Position numbers and translations under genes: made by a program
The notes under the pieces: model-generated
Databases searched by the model: none
Seen by the model: the letters and a program-made list of their open reading frames with translations, nothing else
Told to the model about the DNA's origin: nothing
Origin: Phycomyces blakesleeanus NRRL 1555(-)
Lineage: Eukaryota > Mucoromycota > Mucoromycetes > Mucorales > Phycomycetaceae
DNA: 64,000 nucleotides
Direction: 5' to 3'
NCBI RefSeq assembly: GCF_001638985.1
Contig: NW_017265134.1
Location: 372,001 to 436,000, forward strand
Shown here: positions 1 to 11,590 of the stretch, one piece after another
Layout: each line of letters begins with the position of its first letter
How positions within the stretch are numbered: the stretch's first letter is position 1

Positions 1-1952
1 TCATGTTAAGCTCATTATATAATATATGTATATATGTGCGTGTGTGTATAAATGTATATGAAGTTTTGTGATTTATTTGAGTGCCAATTATGACACACAT
101 CTATACCCACACATACACATACACACACATATTATATTTCTTTAAAGACAAAACAAGATTAATATCATTCAAGACATAAGTAATATCTTTTAGAAATAAT
201 TAAAGGTGATTTGTTGCTACAATTTTACGCCCAGTTTTTGAGACATAATATATTTACAAGTCAGGTAATTGAAGATGTATTCATATAAGAACATAAGTAT
301 TTGATAGGATATATTTGGAAAGGCGAAATATTTGACGACAAGAGAGAATCTTGCCTTTTTTGAAACCTAAGCCTAAAGCCAGAATATAATAATAAGTCAA
401 ATGATAGCTCTTTAGTAAATAGAAAAACTTGAACTTGATTACTATATAGAAGAAACGAGTTTTTTCTTTTGCTGAATGGTCTATATTATTATCAAAACAA
501 CGTCAATTATATATTAGTAGCATTATGTTGACATAATGGCTGTCAAAATATAGATTGAATCGCCCTTTTTTCATCAACCCAATCTAATTTATAATCCCTT
601 TAATTAAATGAACAGTAATATTGTACATATTACCTAGCCGATGATGTATCCAAGAGTAAAATCAAATATTGCCAAAGCACTTTTATAAAAGTGTAATGTC
701 TATAATGATAAAGCAGGATATTACACCAAAATATAAAGGTTATGCTTCCAAAATGTTATATATATATTTAATATAATTAATCTACAAATACCGAATTTAT
801 TTTACCTTGGCTTAATATTACTAGAGCTCTAAGTAGCTTTCTTCCAACAAATTATTAAATTTAGTGGCTACTACTTGAAAGAAGAAGATTATTGTTTTAT
901 TTTTATTTTATCTAGCAATAAATTTTAAATAAGAGATTATTTTCTGATACTTTGAAATGAAATATAAGCCTCATATCATTTAATCTTTAGTAATATTAAT
1001 TGTATATAGGGGGTTTATTTGACAAGATATACCTCTGTTAAGCACTATTAAGAAATACCCGGATAAGTATTCTAAAACGCGTATTTCAAGTCTAGGCTCC
1101 GAGAGTATTTCTATTCATATTTTCAATCTTTATTTTATCTCTTTCGGGATAAGGCGGGTAAGATATGAATATGAGTGACAGGAAGTCAGAAGAAAGAAGG
1201 GTCATATAAAATATGTTATAATAAAACAAACCATGTAAAGTATAGATAGGAAAAGGCTCAGATAACACACACATACAAATTTCGCTTTACTTTAAAGTAA
1301 AACACAAATGAGCATACTGATCTGGACGAGAAACAAAAAAAAAGGTAATTGATATACAAAGTTCCATAAAGAAAATCAATTCTCAGAACCTGGTATATAT
1401 TTCTTTATTTATTTATTTATTTAAGTGTGTGTGTGTGTGTGATTACTATAAAACGTTCATTCTCAAAGGAATTCACCAAATTCTAATAACTTTATATTTT
1501 TTTTTGAGTTTAAGAATCCATTCAAGAAAGCTGGTCTGATGTTTATTAATTTGTGGTTAAAAAACCTAATCAATTTTTTTATCAGCATTATTATTATCAT
1601 AATTTTCCAGTAACCATGGTAAGAACCTTAAAAATCAGATGTTAGAGTTAAACGATATATATATATATATTGAATATGTAGTCTCTAGCCTTATTTCTCT
1701 TCTTGTCAGACCAGATGTTACTTTACTCAGAGTTTGAGATAACAAGAGAGATGATTGGTCAAAATATTTATTTGTGTGCAAAGAAAAATAAATAGATATA
1801 CGAAGTACAAAAGGTTAATTATTCTCTTTTTTTTCTTTTACAAAAAAAATAGATAAATCAAAACATCTAAAAAGAAAGGCGTCAATAGCCTTTTTGTATG
1901 CTTTGCTAGACTTTATATTAGCTTTACACACAGTACAGTCGAGCAAAAATGT
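1..1952. other. AT-rich intergenic region, no gene seen
   Basis: This stretch is strongly AT-rich and holds short TA, TG and TTTA simple repeats (for example TATTTATTTATT followed by TG repeats near 1400-1440). No frame stays open for a convincing length, and the only open frame (about 1092-1274) has biased low-complexity composition. I see no exon chain, RNA gene or transposon end. Confidence 0.6.
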
Positions 1953-2519
1953 TTATGAGTAAAGAATAAGATAGTTTGCTTGTAATGATTGGGCCTTTGC
2001 TTCGTTTTTCTCAGTTGTTCCTGAATACAGCTTTCGAGGTCGCCCACGTCCAAGGCTAAACTTCAAGGGTCGCCCACGTCCTCTTCGAAAGGTTATACCC
2101 CTTTTTGGTCTTTTATTTTCCGTCTCTTTTGAAGTAAGTTTGGTTGCCTAGCCGTATTCCAAAACCTTAATACAAAAAATATGTTTCTCCTGTTTCTCCA
2201 ATTTACTCACATCCGATTCAGCTTGCGGTGTTTGTTGTATTTCTGGTGCGTCTTCATACTTGTTCTCAATAGGAATATCGATTCTTCCTGTGGTTTTCAT
2301 TTTAGACGTACCATTACCCGACTTGGGATTCTTTTTCTTTCGATCGCCAGCAATATTCTTGTCAGAGCCCAAAGGTATACCGAATCTGTAAAGTATTTGT
2401 GCTGCATATCCCAATGAATCTCCAATCCTAGCTACATCATCATCATCTGTTTCAAGAAATCGCCGTTCATTTGATATAGATTCGCTTGAATTTTTTGTAG
2501 AGGGTATCATTTTTGACAT
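1953..2519 (-). CDS. Small AT-hook protein, two exons, function unknown
   Basis: Two exons join in phase: 2519-2211 and 2147-1953, giving 167 residues. The 63-nt intron starts GTGAGT and ends CTAG; without splicing the frame meets a stop inside the intron, so the second exon is easy to miss. Exon 2 encodes two tandem RGRP cores (RRGRGRPLKF and LGRGRPRKL), the minor-groove-binding AT-hook motif, preceded by a basic stretch. Exon 1 is acidic near residues 24-30 (ETDDDDVARIGD), has a hydrophobic patch (LGYAAQILYRFGIPLG) and a lysine-rich patch (DRKKKNPKSG). The start at 2519 was chosen because the upstream in-frame ATG at 2582 would add a hydrophobic, low-complexity stretch. AT-hook proteins usually act in chromatin or transcription; a nuclear role is inference, and I do not recognise the N-terminal part. 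Confidence 0.7.
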
Positions 2520-5500
2520 ATTTATATAGATATATTTTTGAGAATAAAGAAGAAGAAGAATGTCAAAGATAAAATAAAGCAAAACAGAAAACAGACTCCT
2601 CGGTTAATGTCTCTTCATTATTTATTTATTTGTTTATTTACTTAGCTTGTTCCTGCTTAATATAATTTGAGTGGTCAACCCATTAAGTAGAACGTAACGC
2701 AGGGTTTCACAGTTTTTTATTTTTATTCTGTATACATAAGTCCAACAAGTTTTGAGTGGATTTAACATACTTCAAAAACAATACCGCATAATACACGAAT
2801 ACTACAATTTCTACAAATAGATATATTGAACTATATATTAAGAAATTCAAACACACAATCTTATATATTTATATATAATTAGTAGCATTATATACATATA
2901 CGAGCTTTGTTCAAGGTTAATCGGGAAGCCACCTTTCCATCTCCCCTGCTGTAGATGAACACTGACCCAAAATACTGGTCTCAACTTTCCTCGTTTAATA
3001 CCTAGCAAAAAACAAATTACAGTAGGGTAACAGCCAGAAGCTTTACAGTTTAGCCTCATCTCAGACATCCCCGAGTATCATCAAAAAGGCTTTAAGAAAC
3101 TTAGAACACCCCAAATTTCTCCCATCTCATCATAATCAAAGTTTAAACTTTATATTTCCATAGCCCATCATAAATAATATATACAAGAGTTTAAACAATA
3201 CTGGCTTCACAATAAAAAATACCCAAAAGGTTTCGTTCACAGAAGAACTTGAAGCACACTAGATCAATTAAGATATATATATTTCTCGATATTATATACA
3301 TCACCTGTAGGCTTACAGCTTAAATAATGATCACTATAGTTTACTTTATAAACCTATTACGACTACGACAAAAAAGACAATTTCAGAGACGATTATAGGA
3401 GAGTGTTTTTCGAAAAAAAATCAACTGTCGCATTTATCTATAAATATATATCTCTGCTTTATAACGGGCACGAGATTTTATTTTTAAGCTAATATACTTT
3501 ATATATTATATGTATTCGATAACACGTTATACAACTCTCACTTACAGCTAAAAAGCATTGGCTATCAATGCCTTAATCTGACTTATGGTCTCATATCAGA
3601 CATACTGTCTTATTGTACTTAACATAAAATTCCTATCTTTTTTAGCAGTATATATCCCTGCCTTTTTTTCTCGTATTTTCCGACCCCAAAAACAACTTGG
3701 ACAATTCTTATTCAAATAATTTTCCTCTTCGCCGATACCGATCTCAATGCTACATGGAAACATATACCAAAATTTTGTGCCAATATACTATAAGGGAATC
3801 CTGAAGATCACCCACCAACATATTAAAATTGTGGGGAATAGTTTCTAATTTAGGCAGAAATAATTATCTAAATCAAGAGAACAATGTTATAAAGTTCAGA
3901 GGAACAATTCGGACATATGCTATCGACATACCCATTGTGAAACAACCTCACCCAACTAACCAAGGTCCTACACTCAAAAAATTTTGTACCATTGCCTCAG
4001 AGGATATCTCCTACGTTTATAATTTGCTGCCAGAGCAATATAAAAAATGACGCCCTTTGTGTGTAATTTGATGACAGAAGAAGATATTTGCTTACTTCAC
4101 AGGCCAGAGCCCTACTGTGAGCAAACTAAGATATTATAAATATACACCCAACCAACAAAGGACCAGACTTAAACGCGACAAGTTTCGCAAAATTCTTTTG
4201 AATATTAAGCTCTAACAACCAAATATTCTTGTTGCTGATAAATAGTTGCAGTTTTTTCTTTTTCATATTATAAATCAGAGAAACAGTTCCCTCTATCAAT
4301 AGTAACTTTTATGAAAGCACAAAAATTAAAAATATGAACCATTATCTAATTCGCAAACTTGGTCTCCTCTTCCATATCAAACGAGCACTTAGAAAACAAT
4401 ATAAATCTCACATTTGGTCTATGGTGTATCTTGATTGCGAGAAACTGACCTGCACCTCACATCATGTACCATGTGCTAATAAAGGGTATGGGGATGAGAA
4501 TTCCATTTTGTAAACACAAATTTAAGACTTGATATATCCAAGCGCTTAATATGCATGCTCTCAGCTAACTCTTGAGAACCTCAAGAAAGTACAGAAGCAC
4601 TGCACAACCCGTCGCTCTCAAACTTCAAATGCAGTCTTTCATGTCCTTCTAAAATTATATCACAATCAAACTTCATTTTTCTATTATTGTTCTTATTGTT
4701 CTTATAAATTATCCAAGCTGTTTGGAAAACATGTATTTATTACAGGTGGAGTTTCGTTTATGAAATAGAGACCTTTCTAATGCTTTGAACCTCTAACGCA
4801 TTTTTAACCATATGAGGCATGATAGCACAATTCTTAATAGGTTCACCATGCTATTACAGTTGAAAGTGTTATAAGACCAAGAGAATATATTCCAGGGGGC
4901 CTCTGTGTAAAGCAAAAACTGACAAGAATAAGAATATAAACGCTTCAACATGATTATTGCTAGATGTCCTCAATATACTTTTTTTTGGAAATTAATTGTA
5001 TTCTTTGAGTAATTTAGTAAACTGGTTTATTATTTTATGTATTGAACGGGAGCAGAGGGTAGAGGGTAGAGTGAAAGGCAAAGTGCTTCGAATTGACTGT
5101 AAAAACAAAGTATGGCAAGAGTGGGATACTGAAAAGATGGATTTACTTTTGAGTTGTAATAGCAAATAAATACAAAAGAAAAACTGACAGCGTTTTGATC
5201 ATACTTTGCCCTCAAAATATCTGTTTACTTTGAATGAATACAGAAAGTATCATTTGAATAAACACTTTTCTTGGAACATCAGCAACACATCTTGTATTTT
5301 ATTAATCAACAAAATTTCTTTTTCTTTCTTATTCGTTTTGATTTACTAAATTTGATATGTTTGTAATAATTTAAAAGTAATCGAAGCCAGTATATTGGTA
5401 GTTCATAATTTTTACTATTCAAATATATTCACACATAGCACATCAACATCCTGCTTTAAAGCTTAACCGACTTGGCTATGTACACGAAGTTTGAGTGGGA

Positions 5501-6443
5501 AATTTGATTGTAGACTAGTATTTAGCCTATTTCTTATACACTCACACATTTCTCAGAACAGTCGACATGCACAATTTTTTAAACAAAATAATGTAAATTT
5601 TAACAATTATATATGTAGCGAAGCAACAAAAAGAACAAACCTTTCACTTATTTAGACAATAAAAACAATGCTGTAGCCAATAATAAGCTTGTGAGGTCTG
5701 ATATTAACAGTGGTAAAGCAATATTAACTTTTTCTCGCGTGGGACAAAAACCAATATGGCGGATTGAAAGTCAAAAAAAAATGCCAAATATTAAATGTTC
5801 ATTATTAGGACTTGATTAATATGTCTTCAAGTAACCTCCAGTAGAATATGAGTATAGCAAAGAGTAGAAATTTGGTCATGGAGTTACACCGCTTTACTTA
5901 ATATAGTTATACCTGTAATCCTCATAGTGACCCGAGAGCTTTCAAAAAATGCTCTGTTGATCTTTACAAGAATTCAAGTATTGCAGCGTGACTTAAACAA
6001 TGTGAATACTGCTCTTTGTTAAATTCAACTTATAATATATTTTATCGTCGATTAATCTCACATGTATTTTGAAGTAACTGAACCTATTATTGATAATAGA
6101 AATATAGTATAAAAAATAAATAGCCCTTCCGATATTTCTTTCCTCTTTCTTTCTTTCTTTTCTTTCTTTTTGTCACCCTTGTGGTTCCTCCATACAAAAC
6201 ACAAGTGCAAATAGAAACACAAATACAAGGCTGCAAATAATTTTGTGGTAAGATTAAACTAACAAAACAACTTACAACATGCTGTTTATTGGCAAACGCA
6301 GTACACATGCTTTTAAGCATAAAGGTACAAAAAGTCCTGTGAAATCATGACGTGATCCACGTGGCTAGACTGAAAAAGGAAACCATTCATTGATTTCTGT
6401 ACCCAGCAGAAAGTTCGCTTTCTATTCTTCTTTAGTTTACTTA
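2520..6443. other. Gene-poor AT-rich intergenic region
   Basis: About 3.9 kb with no supportable gene. Short open frames (2847-3068 minus, 3829-4050 plus, 5030-5215 minus) have no recognisable domain and do not extend through plausible splice sites. A purine-rich microsatellite (GAAA type on the minus strand) lies near 6140-6170. Nothing resembling terminal repeats or a transposase was seen. Confidence 0.5.
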
Positions 6444-9151
6444 ATGGCGAGTACATCGTATCAAACTTCCTCTAACTCAGGAAACTCCTCAGGTAAACTA
6501 CATTTGAGGTTTTTTATGCAGTATATATCTAAGCTTATGTGTATAATTAGTGCCCTGGGAATCCCTCATGGACTCCCAAGAACTACAGATTTATGCCGAC
6601 CTATTCAGAAAAGTAGATGTCGATAATAAGGGCATTCTTCTAAAGGATGAAGCAATGACCTTTTTCAGAAAATCAGATGTCCCAAACAACATCCTTGCAG
6701 AGGTAATTCAATAAAATCTCCATTCTGCAGGTTCTTAATACATCCTTAGATCTGGGAAGCTGCCGACGGAGATAATAAGGGGTTCTTAACTGATAAGGAG
6801 TTTTGTATCGCTCTTAAGCTGATTGCATGTGCTCAGCATGGCACACTTACCGGAAGTCCAATTCTATCGACAACGGGTAGGTGGGTATAGACAGAGTGAA
6901 ATTCAGGGAACAGACATTAATAGTCGCAAAAGTTGCTCTTCCTCAGTTTGATGGTGTCACCCTTAAAAACCTATCAAAGCCTAACAGACCTACCCCAAAT
7001 GCACCTTTGAGTCCTAATATGAACATGGGGGCTGGTGGAAATAACAGCGCGGACCAACTAACTCCTGAAGAACGAAACAAATATATCAATATGTTCCAGG
7101 CGAACAATCCTATTGACGGTGTACTAGGAGGTAAGCATATACTATAACACAAGGGTATGATTAACAAAGAAATACTCATAGGCGATTCTGTCAAGAATAT
7201 CCTTATTCGTTCCAAGCTTTCACCAGAAACACTTCACGCTATCTGGAATCTTGCTGATACCCGCAAATCTGGAACACTCAACCAGACTGAGTTTATTATT
7301 GCAATGCACTATGTTTCTCAGATGATGAAGAAATCTATTCAATCTCTTCCAGCTACCCTACCAGTTCATATTTACACCGCTGCTGCCGGTAGATTCGGTC
7401 CATCAAGACAATTTTCAGCCGTATCACCAGTTATGAGACAAATGTCTACCCAAAATACACACAGTATTACTACACGCCAAATGACAGGGCCATCCGCCGT
7501 TTTTACTGGCGATCAGTCCCATCATCCAACTAGAGGAGACTTGGATGTATCGCCTGAAGAGTTGGCCAAGTACAGTGTCTTTTTTGAAAACCTGAATACG
7601 AATGGAACAGGATATGTATCGGGTAAGTAAATATTATAATTAAATATAATAGCTTAAGGCATGGAATAAAATTGTACGTCAATTGCTCATGCGACCAAAT
7701 TTAGGTGTTGATGCCGTTCACTTTTTCCGTCATTCAAAGCTACCCGAATCAGATCTGGCCAAGATTTGGGATTTGGCAGACACGAATTCTAGTGGTCAAT
7801 TGAGTAAACAGGAGTTTGGTCTTGCTATGCATCTAATAAATAAACGGATGGCTGGAGGTCAGATTCCAACTTCGTTACCTGGATTACAAAGAGGTAAGGC
7901 AATATATATTAAAATAATCTGCAACGGTGGGCTAAAAAAAATATGACAGCCCCCACACAAGTAGTTAATGTCACAGGGCAAAGCGAACTTTCAGGTAAGT
8001 GATGGAGCCAGCTTATTTGGGATTGTAGATTTATTATTTTACAACTAGGACCTCAATACAACGGACAACAGCGTTCCCTTCTTGAGACCGAGCTCTCTTC
8101 GGTAAAAAATGACGTACGAGCAGAGAGAGACAGAGCAGAAAGACTAGCATCTCAACATTCGTCAGAAGCACAAGCAGTACACGCATTACAAGAGCAGCTT
8201 TCCAAAGAAAAACAATCCTTGGAATCATGGAAGAAAAAGGCAGAAGAGAGTGAGAAGTTATTGGAGCAAGAAAAGAAAAAACGTCAAGAGCTTTCTAAGG
8301 AGTTACATCTGTGTAGCCAAGAGACCAAACATTATCAGCAGAGATCAGAGAGTGCAAAAAAGGAAACAGAACAAGTTCACTCAGAAGTACAGGAGATGCA
8401 GAAAGACTCATTCTCAAACAACTCTGTATTTGCACTATCTAACACACCATCTAACGAATTATTCACTAATATTGGGGAAAAGAGCACTCCAGAGCATAGT
8501 TTCTCACATCCCGGATCTGCTGCATCTTCTACTATCCAGTCTCCTTCCATGAATCCCACGCAGTTCAATAAGTCATTCGACCCATTCTCCGGGATGAAGA
8601 GCGACAAAGGAAACACAGCTGATTCTCCTAAAATATCTCTCAATCGTATCAAGCAAGAGCACGAAGCCCATCAAAAACGTTCATCTTCTCCAAATGTTGA
8701 TATTAGTGATATAGAAGTCAAATTTCCAGATCTCAACACGATGGAAGAGAAATTTAACATGTCTTCCCCAAAGGCAAGCCCTGCCATTAGCGAAGCAAAG
8801 ATCCCTACAAATAGCGCTAGCCCTGTTCAAAAGCCATACAAGCCATCTCTAGATCATCCATTTGGCCCCAATCAATCTCCAGCACCAACCACTGCCTTTT
8901 CTCCAAAGCAAAGTAAGTCAGTGGCAAAGTATGGTTTTGATCTCTCTGCATTTGAGACTCCGTCTACGCCTGAAAATGAAGGCACATCATCTGTCAAGGA
9001 CGAATTGAGCTCTTTGTTTGGGAGCCCACAGCCTGAGGCAGCAAAAAAAGAGCCTACTACAAACTTTGATGACATCTTCAGCGTCACTCCCTCGTCTGTA
9101 CCAGCACCACCTACTGAAAACAAGAAGACATTTGCGGATATATTTTTTTAA
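6444..9151 (+). CDS. EDE1: EH-domain endocytic scaffold, Ede1/Eps15-like
   Basis: Eight exons (6444-6492, 6551-6702, 6750-6876, 6924-7130, 7182-7622, 7705-7893, 7950-7994, 8049-9151) give 770 residues. Three EH domains are visible: the first around residues 20-105 (motif IWEAADGDNKGFL), the second around 160-240 (IWNLADTRKSGTL) and the third around 300-375 (IWDLADTNSSGQL); each has the EF-hand-like loop typical of NPF-peptide-binding EH domains. A long charged coiled coil follows (about residues 410-510), then a Ser/Pro-rich disordered tail with a DPF motif, ending TFADIFF. Ede1/Eps15 proteins organise early clathrin endocytic sites at the plasma membrane. Yeast Ede1 ends in a ubiquitin-binding UBA domain; none is evident here, so the architecture is closer to a short Eps15. 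Introns are 47-81 nt. Confidence 0.9.
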
Positions 9152-9280
9152 ACAACCTTCTCTGTTTTTCTTTCTTGAAATATCATACCCTTTCTAATCA
9201 AGGCAAAAATAATTTATATATACACACACACATATATATATATTTATATTACGTCTATAATATCATTTACATGGTCCTAC

Positions 9281-10086
9281 TTAGGCTCCCCAAATTCTCT
9301 GAGCAAACTCAGTCAGACCAACATCATTTGTGTTGAATTCGTAACATCCCCACATAACCAGACCTGTAGATCCAAACAAAGTCCAATTGGCTGCCTTGTT
9401 CAGGCGAGGATATACTCGTTTTGGGATATAATCAGTAATACATGATTCGAGACCTACATTCAAGTATCTTAGCAGCTGAACAGATTATTACCTATATATA
9501 TATATATACTTACCAAGATGAATATGAAAAGGAAGGACAACACCTAACAAACCATCCACCACAGGAAAGGCTCCAAACACCAACTGTGTGCTAATTAGAG
9601 GAATCAGAACAACAGAAGATGCTCTCTCGAGATTCCAATGGAATGCACCACTAGTATATTCTTTGCTGTCTCTTTTATCCACAACTTTTTTATCATCGTC
9701 CGATTTTTCTATGAATTCAAAATCTAATCAGTTTTCATTTGTCTTTTATTTGAAATCTCTGTCTTTTGTCTCACCTTTCTTTTCTTCTGAGGAAACAATT
9801 GCCTCATCCTTCTTTTCAGATGTTGGAGATTGTGTGGAAGCTGGAGTGGTTGTGGTGGCTGTTGAAGAAACAACAGGGGTTGTAGTAGATGAAGTGGATG
9901 CAGGTGCGGCTGCTAGAAAGATTATCGTAAAAATTTAGAATGCTTTGTAAACTCAGGCTTCAAAGTTTCAAGCAAACTACCTGAATAGGGTTTTCGGCCT
10001 ACAGATGCACTCCATGCTGATGCTCTGTAAATTTGTGGCCGAGAAACCTGAATTCCAACTGGTTTAACAAGAAATCGGAATGCCAT
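9281..10086 (-). CDS. SDH4: Succinate dehydrogenase cytochrome b small subunit (CybS)
   Basis: Four exons (10086-9981, 9912-9775, 9723-9514, 9453-9281) give 208 residues. The N-terminus (MAFRFLVKPVGIQVSRP) looks like a mitochondrial presequence. An Ala/Thr/Ser-rich linker follows, then the membrane domain: three hydrophobic helices, the HIHLG segment at the end of the second, and the CybS signature GLESCITDY followed by IPKRVYP. In the family this region supplies ligands for heme b and the ubiquinone site (the Asp-Tyr pair). The protein anchors the flavoprotein and iron-sulfur subunits of complex II in the inner mitochondrial membrane. Its start lies 167 bp from the divergent DTW-domain gene, suggesting a shared promoter. 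Introns are 51-68 nt, all phase 1. Confidence 0.92.
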
Positions 10087-10253
10087 GACGAGAATAGAGG
10101 AGGTAAAGAAGTTGGATAAAGGCTGTTGCTTTTCTTAAAAAACCCAGTCCCGTTGTGACCGGGGGCTTCATGATAACCTACCAATGTGTCAGACCTTTTA
10201 AAGAGATGTAGGAAGAGAGTGAAAATAATTAATTAACAAATACTTTGTCAACG

Positions 10254-11386
10254 ATGAGTGAGAAAGTGATTGATAAGGTCGAATTAACGGAAGCTGTAGA
10301 GACAAGTAAGAAATTTATTTTGTAAAAAAAAGAATTGAATCATAATGGAATTCTGATATTGCCCTTTCTATAAGCCAACTTTACGAGCATCACATCACAA
10401 ACAGAGCCCAAGCAAGAATCTGAAAAAAACCTCAAGCGATCTCGACCAGATTCACCATTTGACGGTTTAAAAACAAGCGATGATAGTATTCTTTACGAGA
10501 CTAAAGAAAGACAAATGTGCCCTCGATGCAAAAAGACAGTAAAGTACTTTTGTTACCGATGCTTTGATGTCAGTGGAATGGATCGTTCCCAGATCCCCAC
10601 AGTTAATCTTCCTGTTCATTTGGATGTGTAAGTGTAAATATTGGTTAATATAATCAATAATAAACATTAATATACTATAAATATTTTATTTAGGATCAAA
10701 CATGAAAGAGAGTTGGATGGAAAATCTACCGCTATTCATGCTCGTGTAATTGCTCCAGAAGATGTGAGTATTTACACTTGGAAGAACGCACCTACTTATG
10801 AGCATCCTGAGCGTACACTGTTACTGTTTCCCGGCCCTGTAAGTACAACTACTTATATATATAACATGTACACAGGTAGCTAAATGTTATTTTATAGGAT
10901 GCCAAAACACTTGCAGAAATCCCTAGGGATTCCTTTGATCGTGTCGTTGTAATTGACGGTACATGGAGTCAAGCCAATGCTATTGCACGCGATACACCAT
11001 CATTACAAAACCTTCGAAAAGTGACAATTGCACCAAGAATCACCCACTTCTGGCGGTTTCAGCAAATGAGTGAGAACCATTTGGCAACTATTGAGGCTAT
11101 TTATTATCTTTACCATGAATATTGCCAGACATACGAAACCCCTGAAGGATATGATGGCCGCTATGATAACCTGATGTTTTACTACAAATTCTTCTACGAT
11201 TTGATTCAGGATAAATATAGACAAACCAAAAAGACATTCACTCACCGCCACAAACAAAACTACATCAAATATGCTGAAAATAAACCCAAAGACCAAAAAG
11301 CAGACGATGTTGAGACTGTAACGGATAAGAATGTCCCAGAGGAAACAGACGCTCAAAAAAATGTCGAAACAGTTAAAAAGCAGTAA
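10254..11386 (+). CDS. DTW-domain tRNA-uridine aminocarboxypropyltransferase (DTWD1-like)
   Basis: Four exons (10254-10305, 10405-10627, 10694-10838, 10898-11386) give 302 residues. An N-terminal Cys cluster (CPRCKKTVKYFCYRC) is the predicted zinc-binding element of the family, and the DxTW motif that names it appears as VVVIDGTWSQANAI. DTW/TapT-family enzymes transfer the 3-amino-3-carboxypropyl group of S-adenosylmethionine to uridine in tRNA; the zinc motif plus DTW layout fits the eukaryotic DTWD1 group. The C-terminal tail is Lys/Glu/Asp-rich and low complexity. The exon 1 to 2 junction is the least certain because several AG acceptors lie close together near 10370-10404; I chose the one that keeps phase. 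Confidence 0.88.
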
Positions 11387-11590
11387 CGAGCATAGATCCT
11401 TTTCTTTTTCTTAAAAAAAAAACAGCTGCATATCATTTCATTTCTGTACAACACTTTCCTTTCCATTAAAACTATACAAACAATTTTGTCATTTAGCTGG
11501 TATTACCTATCCATTGCAACCCATAATATAAAACAAGTAATATTGATATTACTAAAAGTGTGAGCACAAATTAAACAAAATATTATGTAT

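Noticed and set aside
2847..3068. Minus-strand frame with several Cys and aromatic residues
   Set aside because: No plausible start context or splicing partners and an AT-repeat-derived C-terminus.
3829..4050. Plus-strand open frame of about 73 codons
   Set aside because: Has no recognisable domain or splice context; nearby degenerate look-alike phrases (around 4145) are too weak to call a repeat.
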